Source of the DNA: HGM04593 sp045636545
GTDB taxonomy: Bacteria > Bacteroidota > Bacteroidia > Bacteroidales > Bacteroidaceae
Assembly (NCBI GenBank): GCA_045636545.1
Contig: JAZTXR010000105.1
Location: 1 to 46,132 of the forward strand
Direction: 5' to 3'
DNA: 46,132 nucleotides
Within the stretch, counting starts at the first letter, position 1. Every line of letters starts with the position of its first letter. The notes under the pieces were generated by a model. The model was given only the letters and a program-made list of their open reading frames with translations. It had not been told where the DNA came from and searched no databases. A program made the translations under genes and the position numbers. Positions 25,749-34,032 of the stretch are shown piece after piece.

Positions 25749-28021
25749 CCCTCTTTTTTCAACATCTTAAAAACATCATCCGCCACATTCTGCTGCATTG
25801 CCACCTCGCGCAGCATAGCCGTAGCCTCATCGGCTGTAATTGACTCAAAATCACACTCACGTGGTGTCACCACAAGTCCAGCCATATCAAGTGCGCCGGG
25901 GCTTACAAGGCGTTGTTCACCGCCTTGGGCATAATAGCAGGCCGGGCGATGCACGGCACGCGGCATCACAACAGTCACAAGCTCCCCATCGGGTGTGGAG
26001 TATGCCACCACATTCATGCGTGGCTCACACTCACCCTCCACAACAGGCATTGCGGCAAGCAGACGGCCGAGCAGTTCCACCGAATGGGCAACCGCCAGAC
26101 TCTTTATGACAAAAAGCGGTACCACATACCCTTTCACATTGTAAACAGAGCCGCCATCGGCACCATTGGCAACCTCTCCGTAACTACATGAGCCGTTCTG
26201 CAGTGCTGCAACCAAAGATATATCGGCCGCGCGCACAGCCTGAAGATGGGCGTGGTCGGGCGCCGAAGCGCCACACTTGGCACCATTGTAGAAAAGTGCC
26301 ATGCCAGGCCACAGGAGTGCGAGATTGAGCATATCGGCATACATTGGCCACAGGAGCTGGGGAGTATGCACCCTGGCCGGCAGGGTAAAATGCAAAGGCA
26401 ATATAGGATATGGATTCACAAGCAGTTCAAGTGTTCCAAGCGCATTGCCGGCAACCTGCCCGGCAGGACGGTTCGCTGCACACAGGAAACAGGGACGGGC
26501 CGCAACAGATGCCGCATCGACAGCCGCTGCCGCCGACACCGCACGCGACGGATTATACTGCAACGCGAGCCCATTCTTCAGCTCGCGCACTTTTGCGGAA
26601 GAGAGCGCATTGTACCTGTCGGCTGCAGCCGGCCACTGCTGCAACTGATTTTCAAAGAACACCTCCAGCCCATCGCCAGGCACCGCACTCCACTCCTTCA
26701 CAAGCTGCTTGCGTGCTGCAAGTTCTGCAGTGCGCAAACCATCCTTGTAAAAGTTATGGGCATTCACCTTCTCATGTGAGAGTGCCGCATCGGAGTTTCC
26801 GCCCCAACGGCGGCACAGGTAGAGGACATCATAGATGCGACCAATCCTGTAGCGGCGCGAAATCTGCAGCCCGACTGCATAATCCTCGCCATAGCTCACA
26901 TTCGGGAAGCCCACCTCACGTATCACCGGTGTAAAGAATGCACGCGGGGCACCCAGTCCGTTTATTCTCAAGGCGTTATTGCGCCCGTTCTCCTCGCTCC
27001 ACTCACGATGGTCAATAACGCCCGGCGGCAATGTATTGAGTCCGAAATCGCATATTCTGTAGGAGCCTATGAGCATAGCGCACTGCTGACGGTAGAAACC
27101 GTCGACAACACGCTGCAGGGTATTCTCATCACTGTAGATATCATCGCTGTCCAACTGCACGGCAAAGCGGCCGCAACGGGCATCATTCACAGCCAAATCC
27201 CAACAACCGCCAATGCCCAAATCATTGCGCGAAGGGATTATATGCACCACCCTCTCATCATTGAAAGCATCGATTATCCCGCTTGTCCCATCGGTCGAAT
27301 GGTTGTCCACCACCAGTATGTTGAATGCGAAAGCGGTCTTCTGTCGCAACACCGAAGATATCGCATCGGCAATGGTCGACTCGCGGTTGAGGACGGGAAT
27401 CACCACCGAAGCCTCGACCGGAAAATCGCCCGCCGCGAGGTCTATGCTGTCATACTTGCAAGGCGGCAGCCAGGCACCAACCTCTTTCAGGTGATGGGTA
27501 CATACCTGCTCCATCTCAATCTGCACACTGCGCTGCGCCGGGTTCACATAATCGAACTGCTTCTCGCCGCTCTTGCGCGTGTCGTCCTCATCAACCGTGT
27601 AGACATATTCACAGAAGTGGTATATGGTACCGATGCGCTCCATCGCCAGGCGCAACTGATAGAAACCGGCATAGGTGTACTCACGGGGCTGCATATCGAG
27701 ATACCTTTTCAATGCCCCGACCCTGAAAAGAACCACGGGACCGAAATCAAAATCGTTGCGCAAGCTGCCGGGCTGCAGCTCTATCGTGGGCGCATCGACG
27801 ACATTGCCGTCAATCTTCTTGCGATAATGGGAATAGCCCATGACTGCATCCTCGGGCATTGCGCACAACATTGCATCGAGCATCACATTGTCGACCACCA
27901 CACCATCCTTGCCCACGAGCAGCATAAACTCCCCCTTGGCCGCAGCCGCAATCTCCTTGAACCACGCTGTCGGCTGCAACAGACTGCCGGTTACAACTGT
28001 TTCTATTTTATTTTCTACCAT
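25745..28021 (-). CDS. Glycosyltransferase family 2 fused to a DUF4922 (HIT/GalT-like) domain
   Basis: This is a 758-residue multidomain protein. Residues 1-190 look like a truncated GT-A-like region (WFKEIAAAAKGEFMLLVGKDG). Residues 203-420 form a full GT2 domain with EASVVIPVLNRES, VVDNHSTDGTSG and the metal-binding QLDSDDIY (D291-D294). Residues about 505-740 form a DUF4922 domain with RPCFLCAANRP and PDHAHLQAV. The H590-x-H592-x-Q594 triad is that of HIT/GalT-type nucleotidyl-hexose phosphorylases such as plant VTC2. A plausible activity is phosphorolysis of a nucleotide sugar beside a glycosyl transfer. The substrates are unknown. It is coupled to the SpoIID-like gene and diverges from rlmN. 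Confidence 0.87.
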   Translation of the reverse strand: MVENKIETVVTGSLLQPTAWFKEIAAAAKGEFMLLVGKDGVVVDNVMLDAMLCAMPEDAVMGYSHYRKKIDGNVVDAPTIELQPGSLRNDFDFGPVVLFRVGALKRYLDMQPREYTYAGFYQLRLAMERIGTIYHFCEYVYTVDEDDTRKSGEKQFDYVNPAQRSVQIEMEQVCTHHLKEVGAWLPPCKYDSIDLAAGDFPVEASVVIPVLNRESTIADAISSVLRQKTAFAFNILVVDNHSTDGTSGIIDAFNDERVVHIIPSRNDLGIGGCWDLAVNDARCGRFAVQLDSDDIYSDENTLQRVVDGFYRQQCAMLIGSYRICDFGLNTLPPGVIDHREWSEENGRNNALRINGLGAPRAFFTPVIREVGFPNVSYGEDYAVGLQISRRYRIGRIYDVLYLCRRWGGNSDAALSHEKVNAHNFYKDGLRTAELAARKQLVKEWSAVPGDGLEVFFENQLQQWPAAADRYNALSSAKVRELKNGLALQYNPSRAVSAAAAVDAASVAARPCFLCAANRPAGQVAGNALGTLELLVNPYPILPLHFTLPARVHTPQLLWPMYADMLNLALLWPGMALFYNGAKCGASAPDHAHLQAVRAADISLVAALQNGSCSYGEVANGADGGSVYNVKGYVVPLFVIKSLAVAHSVELLGRLLAAMPVVEGECEPRMNVVAYSTPDGELVTVVMPRAVHRPACYYAQGGEQRLVSPGALDMAGLVVTPRECDFESITADEATAMLREVAMQQNVADDVFKMLKKEG

Positions 28022-28149
28022 TTTAGAAGCTTCTTAAAATCGTTTTTGCGAAAATAATAAAAAGGGTTGGATAGCCGTCATAAAATACAATAAAATATCA
28101 TTTAATATCAAAAAGGGCGCGACATAGTCAAAAAATCACTTTTTTGCAT

Positions 28150-28157
28150 TATCTTCG
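28150..28157 (+). promoter_or_regulatory. Probable -7 box for rlmN
   Basis: TATCTTCG (followed by C) differs from TAnnTTTG by one base, 33 bases upstream of the rlmN ATG at 28191. No clear -33 TTG is seen at the usual distance. Confidence 0.4.
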
Positions 28158-28190
28158 CAAGGTAATAGCATTTGTTGCAGACAGCAGATT

Positions 28191-29231
28191 ATGGAAGAGA
28201 AAAAGAGAAAGTTGGCAGGAATGACACTGGACAAGCTGACAGAAGCCGTGAAAGAGGCCGGAATGCCTGCATTCACAGCCAAGCAGATTGCCGATTGGGT
28301 GTACAAGAAACGCGTTGACACAATTGACGGGATGTCGAACATCTCGCTCAAGAACCGCGCAAGGCTCAACGAACTCTTTGAGGTGGGCTATACAGCCCCA
28401 GCCGATGAGGCACGCTCAATTGACGGGACGGTGAAGTACCTGTACAGGGTTGGTGACAACCATTTTGTCGAGGCCGTGTATATACCCGACGGCGACCGCG
28501 CCACACTATGCGTGTCGTCACAGGTGGGCTGCAAGATGAACTGCCTGTTCTGCATGACGGGAAAGCAGAAGTACACCGCCAACCTAACCACAAACGAAAT
28601 CATTAACCAGATACTTGCCTTGCCCGAGTTCGAGAAGCTCACGAACATAGTTTTCATGGGAATGGGCGAGCCATGCGACAACCTCGACAACCTGCTGCCG
28701 GCCATTGAGATACTCACGTCGGAGTATGGACTGGGCTGGAGCCCGCACCGTCTCACGGTATCGTCGGTGGGTGTGCGCAAAGGTCTCAAGCGACTGCTCG
28801 ATTCGGGCGACTACCACATCGCCATCAGCCTGCACCACCCCATTCCGCAACAACGTGCCGAGATTATGCCGGCCGAGAAGGGATTCCCCATCACGGAGAT
28901 GCTGGACCTGCTGCGACAATATGATTTCAGCCATCAGCGCAGGCTCACCTTTGAGTATATCGTATTCAAGGGGGTTAACGAGACAACGTTCCATGCCCGC
29001 AAGCTGCTGCAGCTGCTCGACGGCATCGACTGCCGCATAAACCTCATACGCTACCACGCCATTCCGGGCGTTCCGCTCGAGGGTGTCGACGAGGCTGGGA
29101 TGACACAACTGCGCGACTTCCTCACCCGCAACGGGCTGTTCACCACCATCAGGGCATCGCGCGGCGAGGATATCTTTGCGGCCTGCGGAATGCTCTCGAC
29201 CCTAAAACAAGAGAAAAACAATAACAACTGA
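28191..29231 (+). CDS. rlmN: 23S rRNA (adenine-C2)-methyltransferase RlmN
   Basis: This is a 346-residue radical SAM enzyme that methylates A2503 of 23S rRNA and A37 of some tRNAs. The [4Fe-4S] cysteines are C114, C118 and C121 in VGCKMNCLFCMTG. The second catalytic Cys that forms the methylated intermediate is in FAACGML near residue 332. The substrate-binding blocks VFMGMGEPCDN and SSVGVRKGL are present, and ISLHHPIPQ follows. Length and layout are normal. It is followed after five bases by the DUF4837 gene and then by pdxA, a gene order often kept in Bacteroidales. Confidence 0.96.
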   Translation: MEEKKRKLAGMTLDKLTEAVKEAGMPAFTAKQIADWVYKKRVDTIDGMSNISLKNRARLNELFEVGYTAPADEARSIDGTVKYLYRVGDNHFVEAVYIPDGDRATLCVSSQVGCKMNCLFCMTGKQKYTANLTTNEIINQILALPEFEKLTNIVFMGMGEPCDNLDNLLPAIEILTSEYGLGWSPHRLTVSSVGVRKGLKRLLDSGDYHIAISLHHPIPQQRAEIMPAEKGFPITEMLDLLRQYDFSHQRRLTFEYIVFKGVNETTFHARKLLQLLDGIDCRINLIRYHAIPGVPLEGVDEAGMTQLRDFLTRNGLFTTIRASRGEDIFAACGMLSTLKQEKNNNN

Positions 29232-29236
29232 CGAAT

Positions 29237-30253
29237 ATGAAAAAAGTATTTCTGTTTCTACTATCGGCACTGTTCCTTGCATCGTGTGGCGAGGAGATAA
29301 AGCGCAAGTCAATGGGCGCACCGTTTGAAGTAATGCTTGTGTGCGAGGACGATGTATGGGACTCCACAGCCGGCATTGCCATTGAGCAGGCTCTTGCGAC
29401 CCCCATCCCCGGCCTGCCACAGAAAGAGAGTTCGTTCAAGGTCACACGCCGACCAAGCAGCGGGTTCGGCACTACGGAGCAGGCATACCGCAACATCATA
29501 CTGGTGGATGTCGACAGCAGCCACAGCAAATGCGAGTTCAGGTTCGAGAAGAACCTCTACGCATCGCCACAGATTGTAATGGCAATCTATGCCCCCGACC
29601 AGAAATCATTCGGCGACTACGTGAACAGGAATGCCAGGGTGATAGTGGACTTCTTCACCGAGAAGGAACGCGAAGGCCAGATTGCAGAACTTGCAGGCAA
29701 GCACAACAAACAGGCTCTGGCATTGATGAAGGAGAAATTCGGCTGTGAATTGAGGATTCCCTCAAACATCAGCGGCTACAAGCAGGGCGAGGATTTCCTC
29801 TGGTTCTCGGACTACAACAACCCCGGCAAGGTAGAGATGCAGAGCTTCGCAATCTACAGCTACCCCTACACATCACCCGAGGACTTCACGGAGGAGAACT
29901 TCATACAGAAGCGCGACTCGGTGATGAAAGTGAACATTGAGGGTGGCGAGCCCGGCTCATACATAAAGACCGTTGCCGGGAGTGTAGCACTCACCCCTAC
30001 GGCCTACAACGGCAAGTACATGAGCGTTGCACGCGGATTGTGGTATATGGAGAACGATGACATGTTCGGCGGTGGCCCGTTCGTCTCACACTCGATTGTG
30101 GACGAGGAGAACGGCAGAATGATTGTGGTAGAGGCCTTCGTGTATGCCCCCAACAAGAAGAAAGGCGGCTACATGCGCAAGCTGGAAGCCTCACTGCACA
30201 CACTCAAGCTCCCCGTGGACCTCGCTGCCGAAAAGAGCCAACCCGTTGAATAA
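29237..30253 (+). CDS. DUF4837 family lipoprotein
   Basis: This is a 338-residue protein with a lipoprotein signal (LFLASCGEE, lipidated C17). The body matches the DUF4837 family of Bacteroidota, with the early segment MGAPFEVMLVCEDDVWDS, the RPSSGFGTTEQAYRNI block and the C-terminal GGPFVSHSIVDE block followed by VVEAFVYAPNKKK. The function is unknown. It is likely anchored in the periplasm. It lies five bases after rlmN and is presumably co-transcribed with it. The large inverted repeat (30263-30456) separates it from pdxA. Confidence 0.88.
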   Translation: MKKVFLFLLSALFLASCGEEIKRKSMGAPFEVMLVCEDDVWDSTAGIAIEQALATPIPGLPQKESSFKVTRRPSSGFGTTEQAYRNIILVDVDSSHSKCEFRFEKNLYASPQIVMAIYAPDQKSFGDYVNRNARVIVDFFTEKEREGQIAELAGKHNKQALALMKEKFGCELRIPSNISGYKQGEDFLWFSDYNNPGKVEMQSFAIYSYPYTSPEDFTEENFIQKRDSVMKVNIEGGEPGSYIKTVAGSVALTPTAYNGKYMSVARGLWYMENDDMFGGGPFVSHSIVDEENGRMIVVEAFVYAPNKKKGGYMRKLEASLHTLKLPVDLAAEKSQPVE

Positions 30254-30262
30254 AAAAATAAG

Positions 30263-30456
30263 TAAGAAGCTGTTTGAATTTATATCGCCAAGTTTTTTAT
30301 AAGACAAGAATAGGATGTTTATTTATTTTTTAAGGGCGTATAGCGGGCTATATAACCGCAAAAAAGAAAGAAACAGACATTCTTGAACATAAAAAACGGC
30401 GAAACTTTCAGCTTCTATAAGAAAATATTTTTTTTAGAAATTATAACAGCTTCTAA
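30263..30456. repeat. Large imperfect inverted repeat (MITE-like hairpin) carrying the 47-nt repeat
   Basis: The outer ends are TAAGAAGCTGTTTGAATTT at the left and the reverse complement of a TAGAAGCTGTTATAATTTC-type sequence at the right. Inner arms of about 65 bases pair around a centre near 30345 (TATAGC-GG-GCTATA). The right arm, 30407-30455, is a complete inverted copy of the 47-nt repeat found at 9883 and 23601. The element fills the whole rlmN/DUF4837-pdxA gap and stops four bases before the pdxA ATG, so any pdxA promoter or leader must lie within it. A partial relative is at 41069-41096. Confidence 0.8.
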
Positions 30457-30459
30457 AAT

Positions 30460-31557
30460 ATGAGCGAAAGAGGAAAAATACGTGTAGGAATAACACAAGG
30501 TGATATAAACGGTATCGGCTACGAAATCATCTTCAAGACATTCGAGAATGCCGAGATGTTCGAGATATGCACCCCCATCGTGTTCGGTTCACCCAAAGCG
30601 GCAGCCTATCACCGCAAGGCTTTGGAGATGGAGACACCATACAATGCAATAGAGAAGGTTGCCGATGCACAGGCCGGCAAACTGAACATCATAAACTGCA
30701 ACGACGACGAGCTGCGCATTGAGCTGGGCTGCAGCGATGCCGAGGCAGGGAAAGCTGCTTTCCAGGCACTTGAAAAGGCTGTGGAGGCATACCGCAACGG
30801 CGAGATTGACGTGCTTGTGACAGCCCCCATAGACAAGAACGCCATCCAGTGCGAGCAGTTCAATTTCCCCGGGCACACCGAGTACCTGCAGGAGTGCAGC
30901 GGCGAGGGAGACAAGGCGCTGATGATTCTGTGCAGCGACGACCTGCGCGTGGCTGTAGCCACATCACACCTTGCACTGCGCGACATACCGGCAGCCATCA
31001 CCCCCGAACTGCTCGAGGAGAAGATTACTCTGCTCAACGAGAGCCTTAAGAGGGATTTCAACATCGATGCACCAAAGATTGCCGTTCTCTCACTCAACCC
31101 GCACGCGGGCGACAACGGACTGCTGGGCAAAGAGGAGATAGAGGTCATAACACCAACCATAAGAAAGATGAACGACGGCGGAATATTCTGCTATGGCCCG
31201 TTCGCTGCCGACGGCTTCATGGGCAGCGGCAAATATGACAGGTTCGATGCCATACTTGCAATGTACCACGACCAGGGGCTTGCCCCGCTCAAGGCACTTG
31301 CCATGAACAACGGCATAAATTTCACCGCCGGCCTTTCAATCATACGCACTTCGCCCGCTCACGGAGTGGCATACGACATCGCCGGCAAAGGCCTTGCCGA
31401 TGAGAATTCGTTCCGCCAGGCAATATACGCGGCCATAGACATTATGCGCAACCGCAGGTTCTATGCCGAGGCACGCCGCAACCCGCTCCGCAAGCTATAC
31501 TTCGAGAAGCGCGACGACAGCAACCGCCTGAACCTGCAACAGGCCGACAACGACTAA
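30460..31557 (+). CDS. pdxA: 4-hydroxythreonine-4-phosphate dehydrogenase
   Basis: This is a 365-residue enzyme of the PdxA family that oxidises 4-phospho-hydroxythreonine with NAD in pyridoxal 5'-phosphate synthesis. Visible family motifs are GDINGIGYE near the N-terminus, FPGHTEYLQ with a metal-binding His, LNPHAGDNGLLGKEE, MYHDQGLAPLK and TSPAHGVAYDIAGKG. All are intact and the length is normal. Only 14 bases separate it from the nucleotidyltransferase that opens the next cassette, so those genes could be read from the same transcript. The start is immediately after the large inverted repeat. Confidence 0.94.
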   Translation: MSERGKIRVGITQGDINGIGYEIIFKTFENAEMFEICTPIVFGSPKAAAYHRKALEMETPYNAIEKVADAQAGKLNIINCNDDELRIELGCSDAEAGKAAFQALEKAVEAYRNGEIDVLVTAPIDKNAIQCEQFNFPGHTEYLQECSGEGDKALMILCSDDLRVAVATSHLALRDIPAAITPELLEEKITLLNESLKRDFNIDAPKIAVLSLNPHAGDNGLLGKEEIEVITPTIRKMNDGGIFCYGPFAADGFMGSGKYDRFDAILAMYHDQGLAPLKALAMNNGINFTAGLSIIRTSPAHGVAYDIAGKGLADENSFRQAIYAAIDIMRNRRFYAEARRNPLRKLYFEKRDDSNRLNLQQADND

Positions 31558-31571
31558 ATGACTTTCCCGGA

Positions 31572-32270
31572 ATGAAATTTGCAATAATTGCAGCCGGCGA
31601 GGGGTCGAGGCTGGCACAGGAGGGGGTGAAAGCACCCAAACCTCTCATTGAATTACAAGGCATTCCCATCATAGAACGCCTTGTAATGCTTTTTGCATCA
31701 CAGGGAGCAAGCAGCATTGCCATAATAATCAACGGGCAACAACCCGCCACACTCGCAAAGCTGCAGGAGCTGCAAAGGAGCTACCCCATAGAGATTGTCG
31801 TCAAGGACACGCCAAGTTCAATGCACAGCCTTCACGCGCTCAGCCACCTGCTGCGTGGCGACAGGTTCTGCCTCACCACGGTCGACACCATCTTCAGGGA
31901 GCAGGAGTTCACCGGCTACATAAAGGCTTTCGAGGGAAGCCCATACGATGGAATGATGGCTGTTACCGACTACATTGATGACGAGAAACCGCTGTATGTG
32001 GAGACCGACGGCGAACTGGACATCACAGCCTTTGCCGACACACCCACTGCCGCATCAAGATATATCTCGGGCGGCATATACGGACTGGATGACAGGGCGC
32101 TCGACATACTTGACCGCTGTATGGCCGACGGCGTACACCGCATGCGCAATTTCCAGCGCAGACTTGTCGAAAGCGGGATGAAACTGAAAGCATATCCGTT
32201 CGACAAGATAATAGACATTGACCACGCCACGGACATACTAAAGGCCGAACAGTTCATTGCCGAAAAATGA
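31572..32270 (+). CDS. Sugar/alcohol-phosphate nucleotidyltransferase
   Basis: This is a 232-residue single-domain NTP_transferase protein. The N-terminus has the nucleotide-binding signature IIAAGEGSRL followed by KAPKPLIELQG. The metal-binding region is represented by TTVDTIF near residue 100. Enzymes of this size and pattern (LicC- or IspD-like) make CDP- or other NDP-activated alcohols or sugars. Because a CDP-alcohol phosphotransferase lies two genes downstream, formation of a CDP-alcohol is the most likely reaction; this is an inference. Its stop overlaps the next start by four bases. Confidence 0.87.
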   Translation: MKFAIIAAGEGSRLAQEGVKAPKPLIELQGIPIIERLVMLFASQGASSIAIIINGQQPATLAKLQELQRSYPIEIVVKDTPSSMHSLHALSHLLRGDRFCLTTVDTIFREQEFTGYIKAFEGSPYDGMMAVTDYIDDEKPLYVETDGELDITAFADTPTAASRYISGGIYGLDDRALDILDRCMADGVHRMRNFQRRLVESGMKLKAYPFDKIIDIDHATDILKAEQFIAEK

Positions 32271-33082
32271 AGATTGTCACAATAGCACGCAACCCCGGCA
32301 ACTCGCCCAACATGGTAGCCAACGATGCTGCCATTCTGGAACGTGTAACCGCACTGCTTACCGGGAGCGGCGAAGAGGTCATATCAATTGGCGAAGAGGA
32401 AGAGATTCCCCGCGACACACAGGTGGTGTGCTCAATGTCGCGCACAGCCGCAACCATAGAGCGGCTGAAAAGAGCCGAGAAGCAAGGCATCATTGTACTC
32501 AACACCACAACGGCTGTGGAAAACTGCTCACGCAGAAGGTTCATGGAACTGCTCCAAAGCAACGGAATCCCACAGCCGGCCTACAAGGTCATCGGTTGCG
32601 CCGCCGGACTGATTGAGGGGTTTTACCCCTGCTGGATAAAAAAAGCCGATGGCTGGAGCTGCCGCAAGGAGGATGTCTGCTACGCACAGAACAAGGAAGA
32701 GGCAACAATTGCCATAGAGCAGCTGGCGCAACACGGTGAGCGGGAGTTCATACAGATGCTGCACTGCAAGGGCGACATTGTCAAATTCTACGGCATTGCC
32801 GACAGGTTCTTCCACCACACATACCCCACAGGCGGCAAGTTCGGGCACGAGGAGAAGAACGGCACCCCAAGGCACTATGCATTCAACACCGCCGCGCTTG
32901 AAGAGATTGCACAGAGAGCCGCACGCGCCATAGGGCTTGAGATATATGGCGGCGATGCCATAATAACACCGCAGGGCGACATTTATATAATAGACATCAA
33001 CGATTTCCCCAGCTTCACCGCCGTGCGCGAAGCGGCTGCGGCAGAAATCGCAGCATTGATAATGAGCAAGAAACCAATATGA
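32267..33082 (+). CDS. ATP-grasp family enzyme
   Basis: This is a 271-residue ATP-grasp protein. A Rossmann-like N-terminal part (VVCSMSRTAATIERL) is followed by the central ATP-grasp region with PCWIKKADGWSC and FIQMLHCKGDIVKFYGI. The C-terminal metal-binding strand is DIYIIDINDFPSF. ATP-grasp enzymes activate a carboxylate or hydroxyl by phosphorylation. The IDIN-FP pattern is closer to that of inositol-phosphate kinases of the ITPK type than to the RimK or D-Ala ligase pattern. That resemblance rests on a short motif. It overlaps both neighbours by four bases. Confidence 0.83.
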   Translation: MKIVTIARNPGNSPNMVANDAAILERVTALLTGSGEEVISIGEEEEIPRDTQVVCSMSRTAATIERLKRAEKQGIIVLNTTTAVENCSRRRFMELLQSNGIPQPAYKVIGCAAGLIEGFYPCWIKKADGWSCRKEDVCYAQNKEEATIAIEQLAQHGEREFIQMLHCKGDIVKFYGIADRFFHHTYPTGGKFGHEEKNGTPRHYAFNTAALEEIAQRAARAIGLEIYGGDAIITPQGDIYIIDINDFPSFTAVREAAAAEIAALIMSKKPI

Positions 33083-34032
33083 ACGCAGAAGAGAAAAGGA
33101 TGTACCAGGCATCCATAAAGTCAATGGACACCGAGGAGAGGCTCGATATGTGGTTCTACCGCCCGCTGGGGTTCCGTTGCGCGCTGTTTTTCCGCAAATT
33201 GGGCATACACCCCAATGTGATAACGATAATATCCATATTCCTTGGCGTGGGAGCAGGTATATGCTTTGCACAGGAGAGTCTGCAGTGGAATCTCTTGGGA
33301 ATAGCGCTGCTTGTTTGGGCAAACCTCTATGACAGCACCGACGGACAGCTTGCACGCATAACAGGCCTGAAGACCCGTTGGGGGCGCATACTCGACGGCT
33401 TTGCCGGCGACTGCTGGTTCTTCTGTATCTATTTTGCCATTTGCGTGCGCGAGACATTCCAACCCATCCCCTTTGCTCCCGGACATGACTGGGGGGTAAT
33501 AATATGGATAATGTCATCGTTCAGCGGTTTCTGGGTACACGGCTCGCAATGCCAGCTTGCCGACTACTACCGCAACATACACCTCTACTTCATCAACGAG
33601 AAGAACGGCAACGAGTTCCACAACTCGTCAGCTGTGCGCAAGGAGTACAAGGAGACACCGTGGAGAGGGAACTTCTTCTGGAAGATATTCCTCAACGCAT
33701 ATATAGCATACGTCGACAACCAGGAGCGCATGACACCCAAATTCCAGCGCTTCATAAAATTGGTGAACAGCAAGTACGGGACAGCCATCCCCGAGCAGTT
33801 GCGCCGCGAGTTCCGTGCCGGCAGCCTGCCACTCATGAAGTATGCCAACATACTCACCTTCAACTCACGCGCCATAACACTCTTCATAGTGATACTTATC
33901 GGGCAACTATGGTTCTACCTTGTCTTTGAACTTGTCATTCTGATGGCACTCTTCATCTACACAAGATACCGCCACGAGAAGCTGTGCGATACATTGACAA
34001 AAAAGATAGAGAGCGGCCATGAGTACAATTAA
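33079..34032 (+). CDS. CDP-alcohol phosphotransferase
   Basis: This is a 317-residue integral membrane protein with several hydrophobic helices (SIFLGVGAGICFAQ; ITLFIVILIGQLWFYLVFEL). The catalytic signature of the CDP-alcohol phosphatidyltransferase superfamily is present as DSTDGQLARITGLKTRWGRI followed by LDGFAGD. The first three acidic positions fit DG-x2-AR-x8-G-x3-D. The last Asp is displaced by one residue (x4 instead of x3), which is unusual. It should join a phospho-alcohol from a CDP donor to a lipid or to a second alcohol phosphate. It is coupled to the ATP-grasp gene upstream and overlaps the HAD gene by 14 bases. Confidence 0.88.
   Translation: MNAEEKRMYQASIKSMDTEERLDMWFYRPLGFRCALFFRKLGIHPNVITIISIFLGVGAGICFAQESLQWNLLGIALLVWANLYDSTDGQLARITGLKTRWGRILDGFAGDCWFFCIYFAICVRETFQPIPFAPGHDWGVIIWIMSSFSGFWVHGSQCQLADYYRNIHLYFINEKNGNEFHNSSAVRKEYKETPWRGNFFWKIFLNAYIAYVDNQERMTPKFQRFIKLVNSKYGTAIPEQLRREFRAGSLPLMKYANILTFNSRAITLFIVILIGQLWFYLVFELVILMALFIYTRYRHEKLCDTLTKKIESGHEYN

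Noticed and set aside
27008..28057. Plus-strand open frame of 349 codons opposite the GT2-DUF4922 gene
   Set aside because: Antisense shadow; the opposite strand has intact catalytic motifs of two families.
30256..30459. Riboswitch upstream of pdxA
   Set aside because: The structure is a repeat-derived palindrome with relatives elsewhere in the window, and no known riboswitch core is visible.
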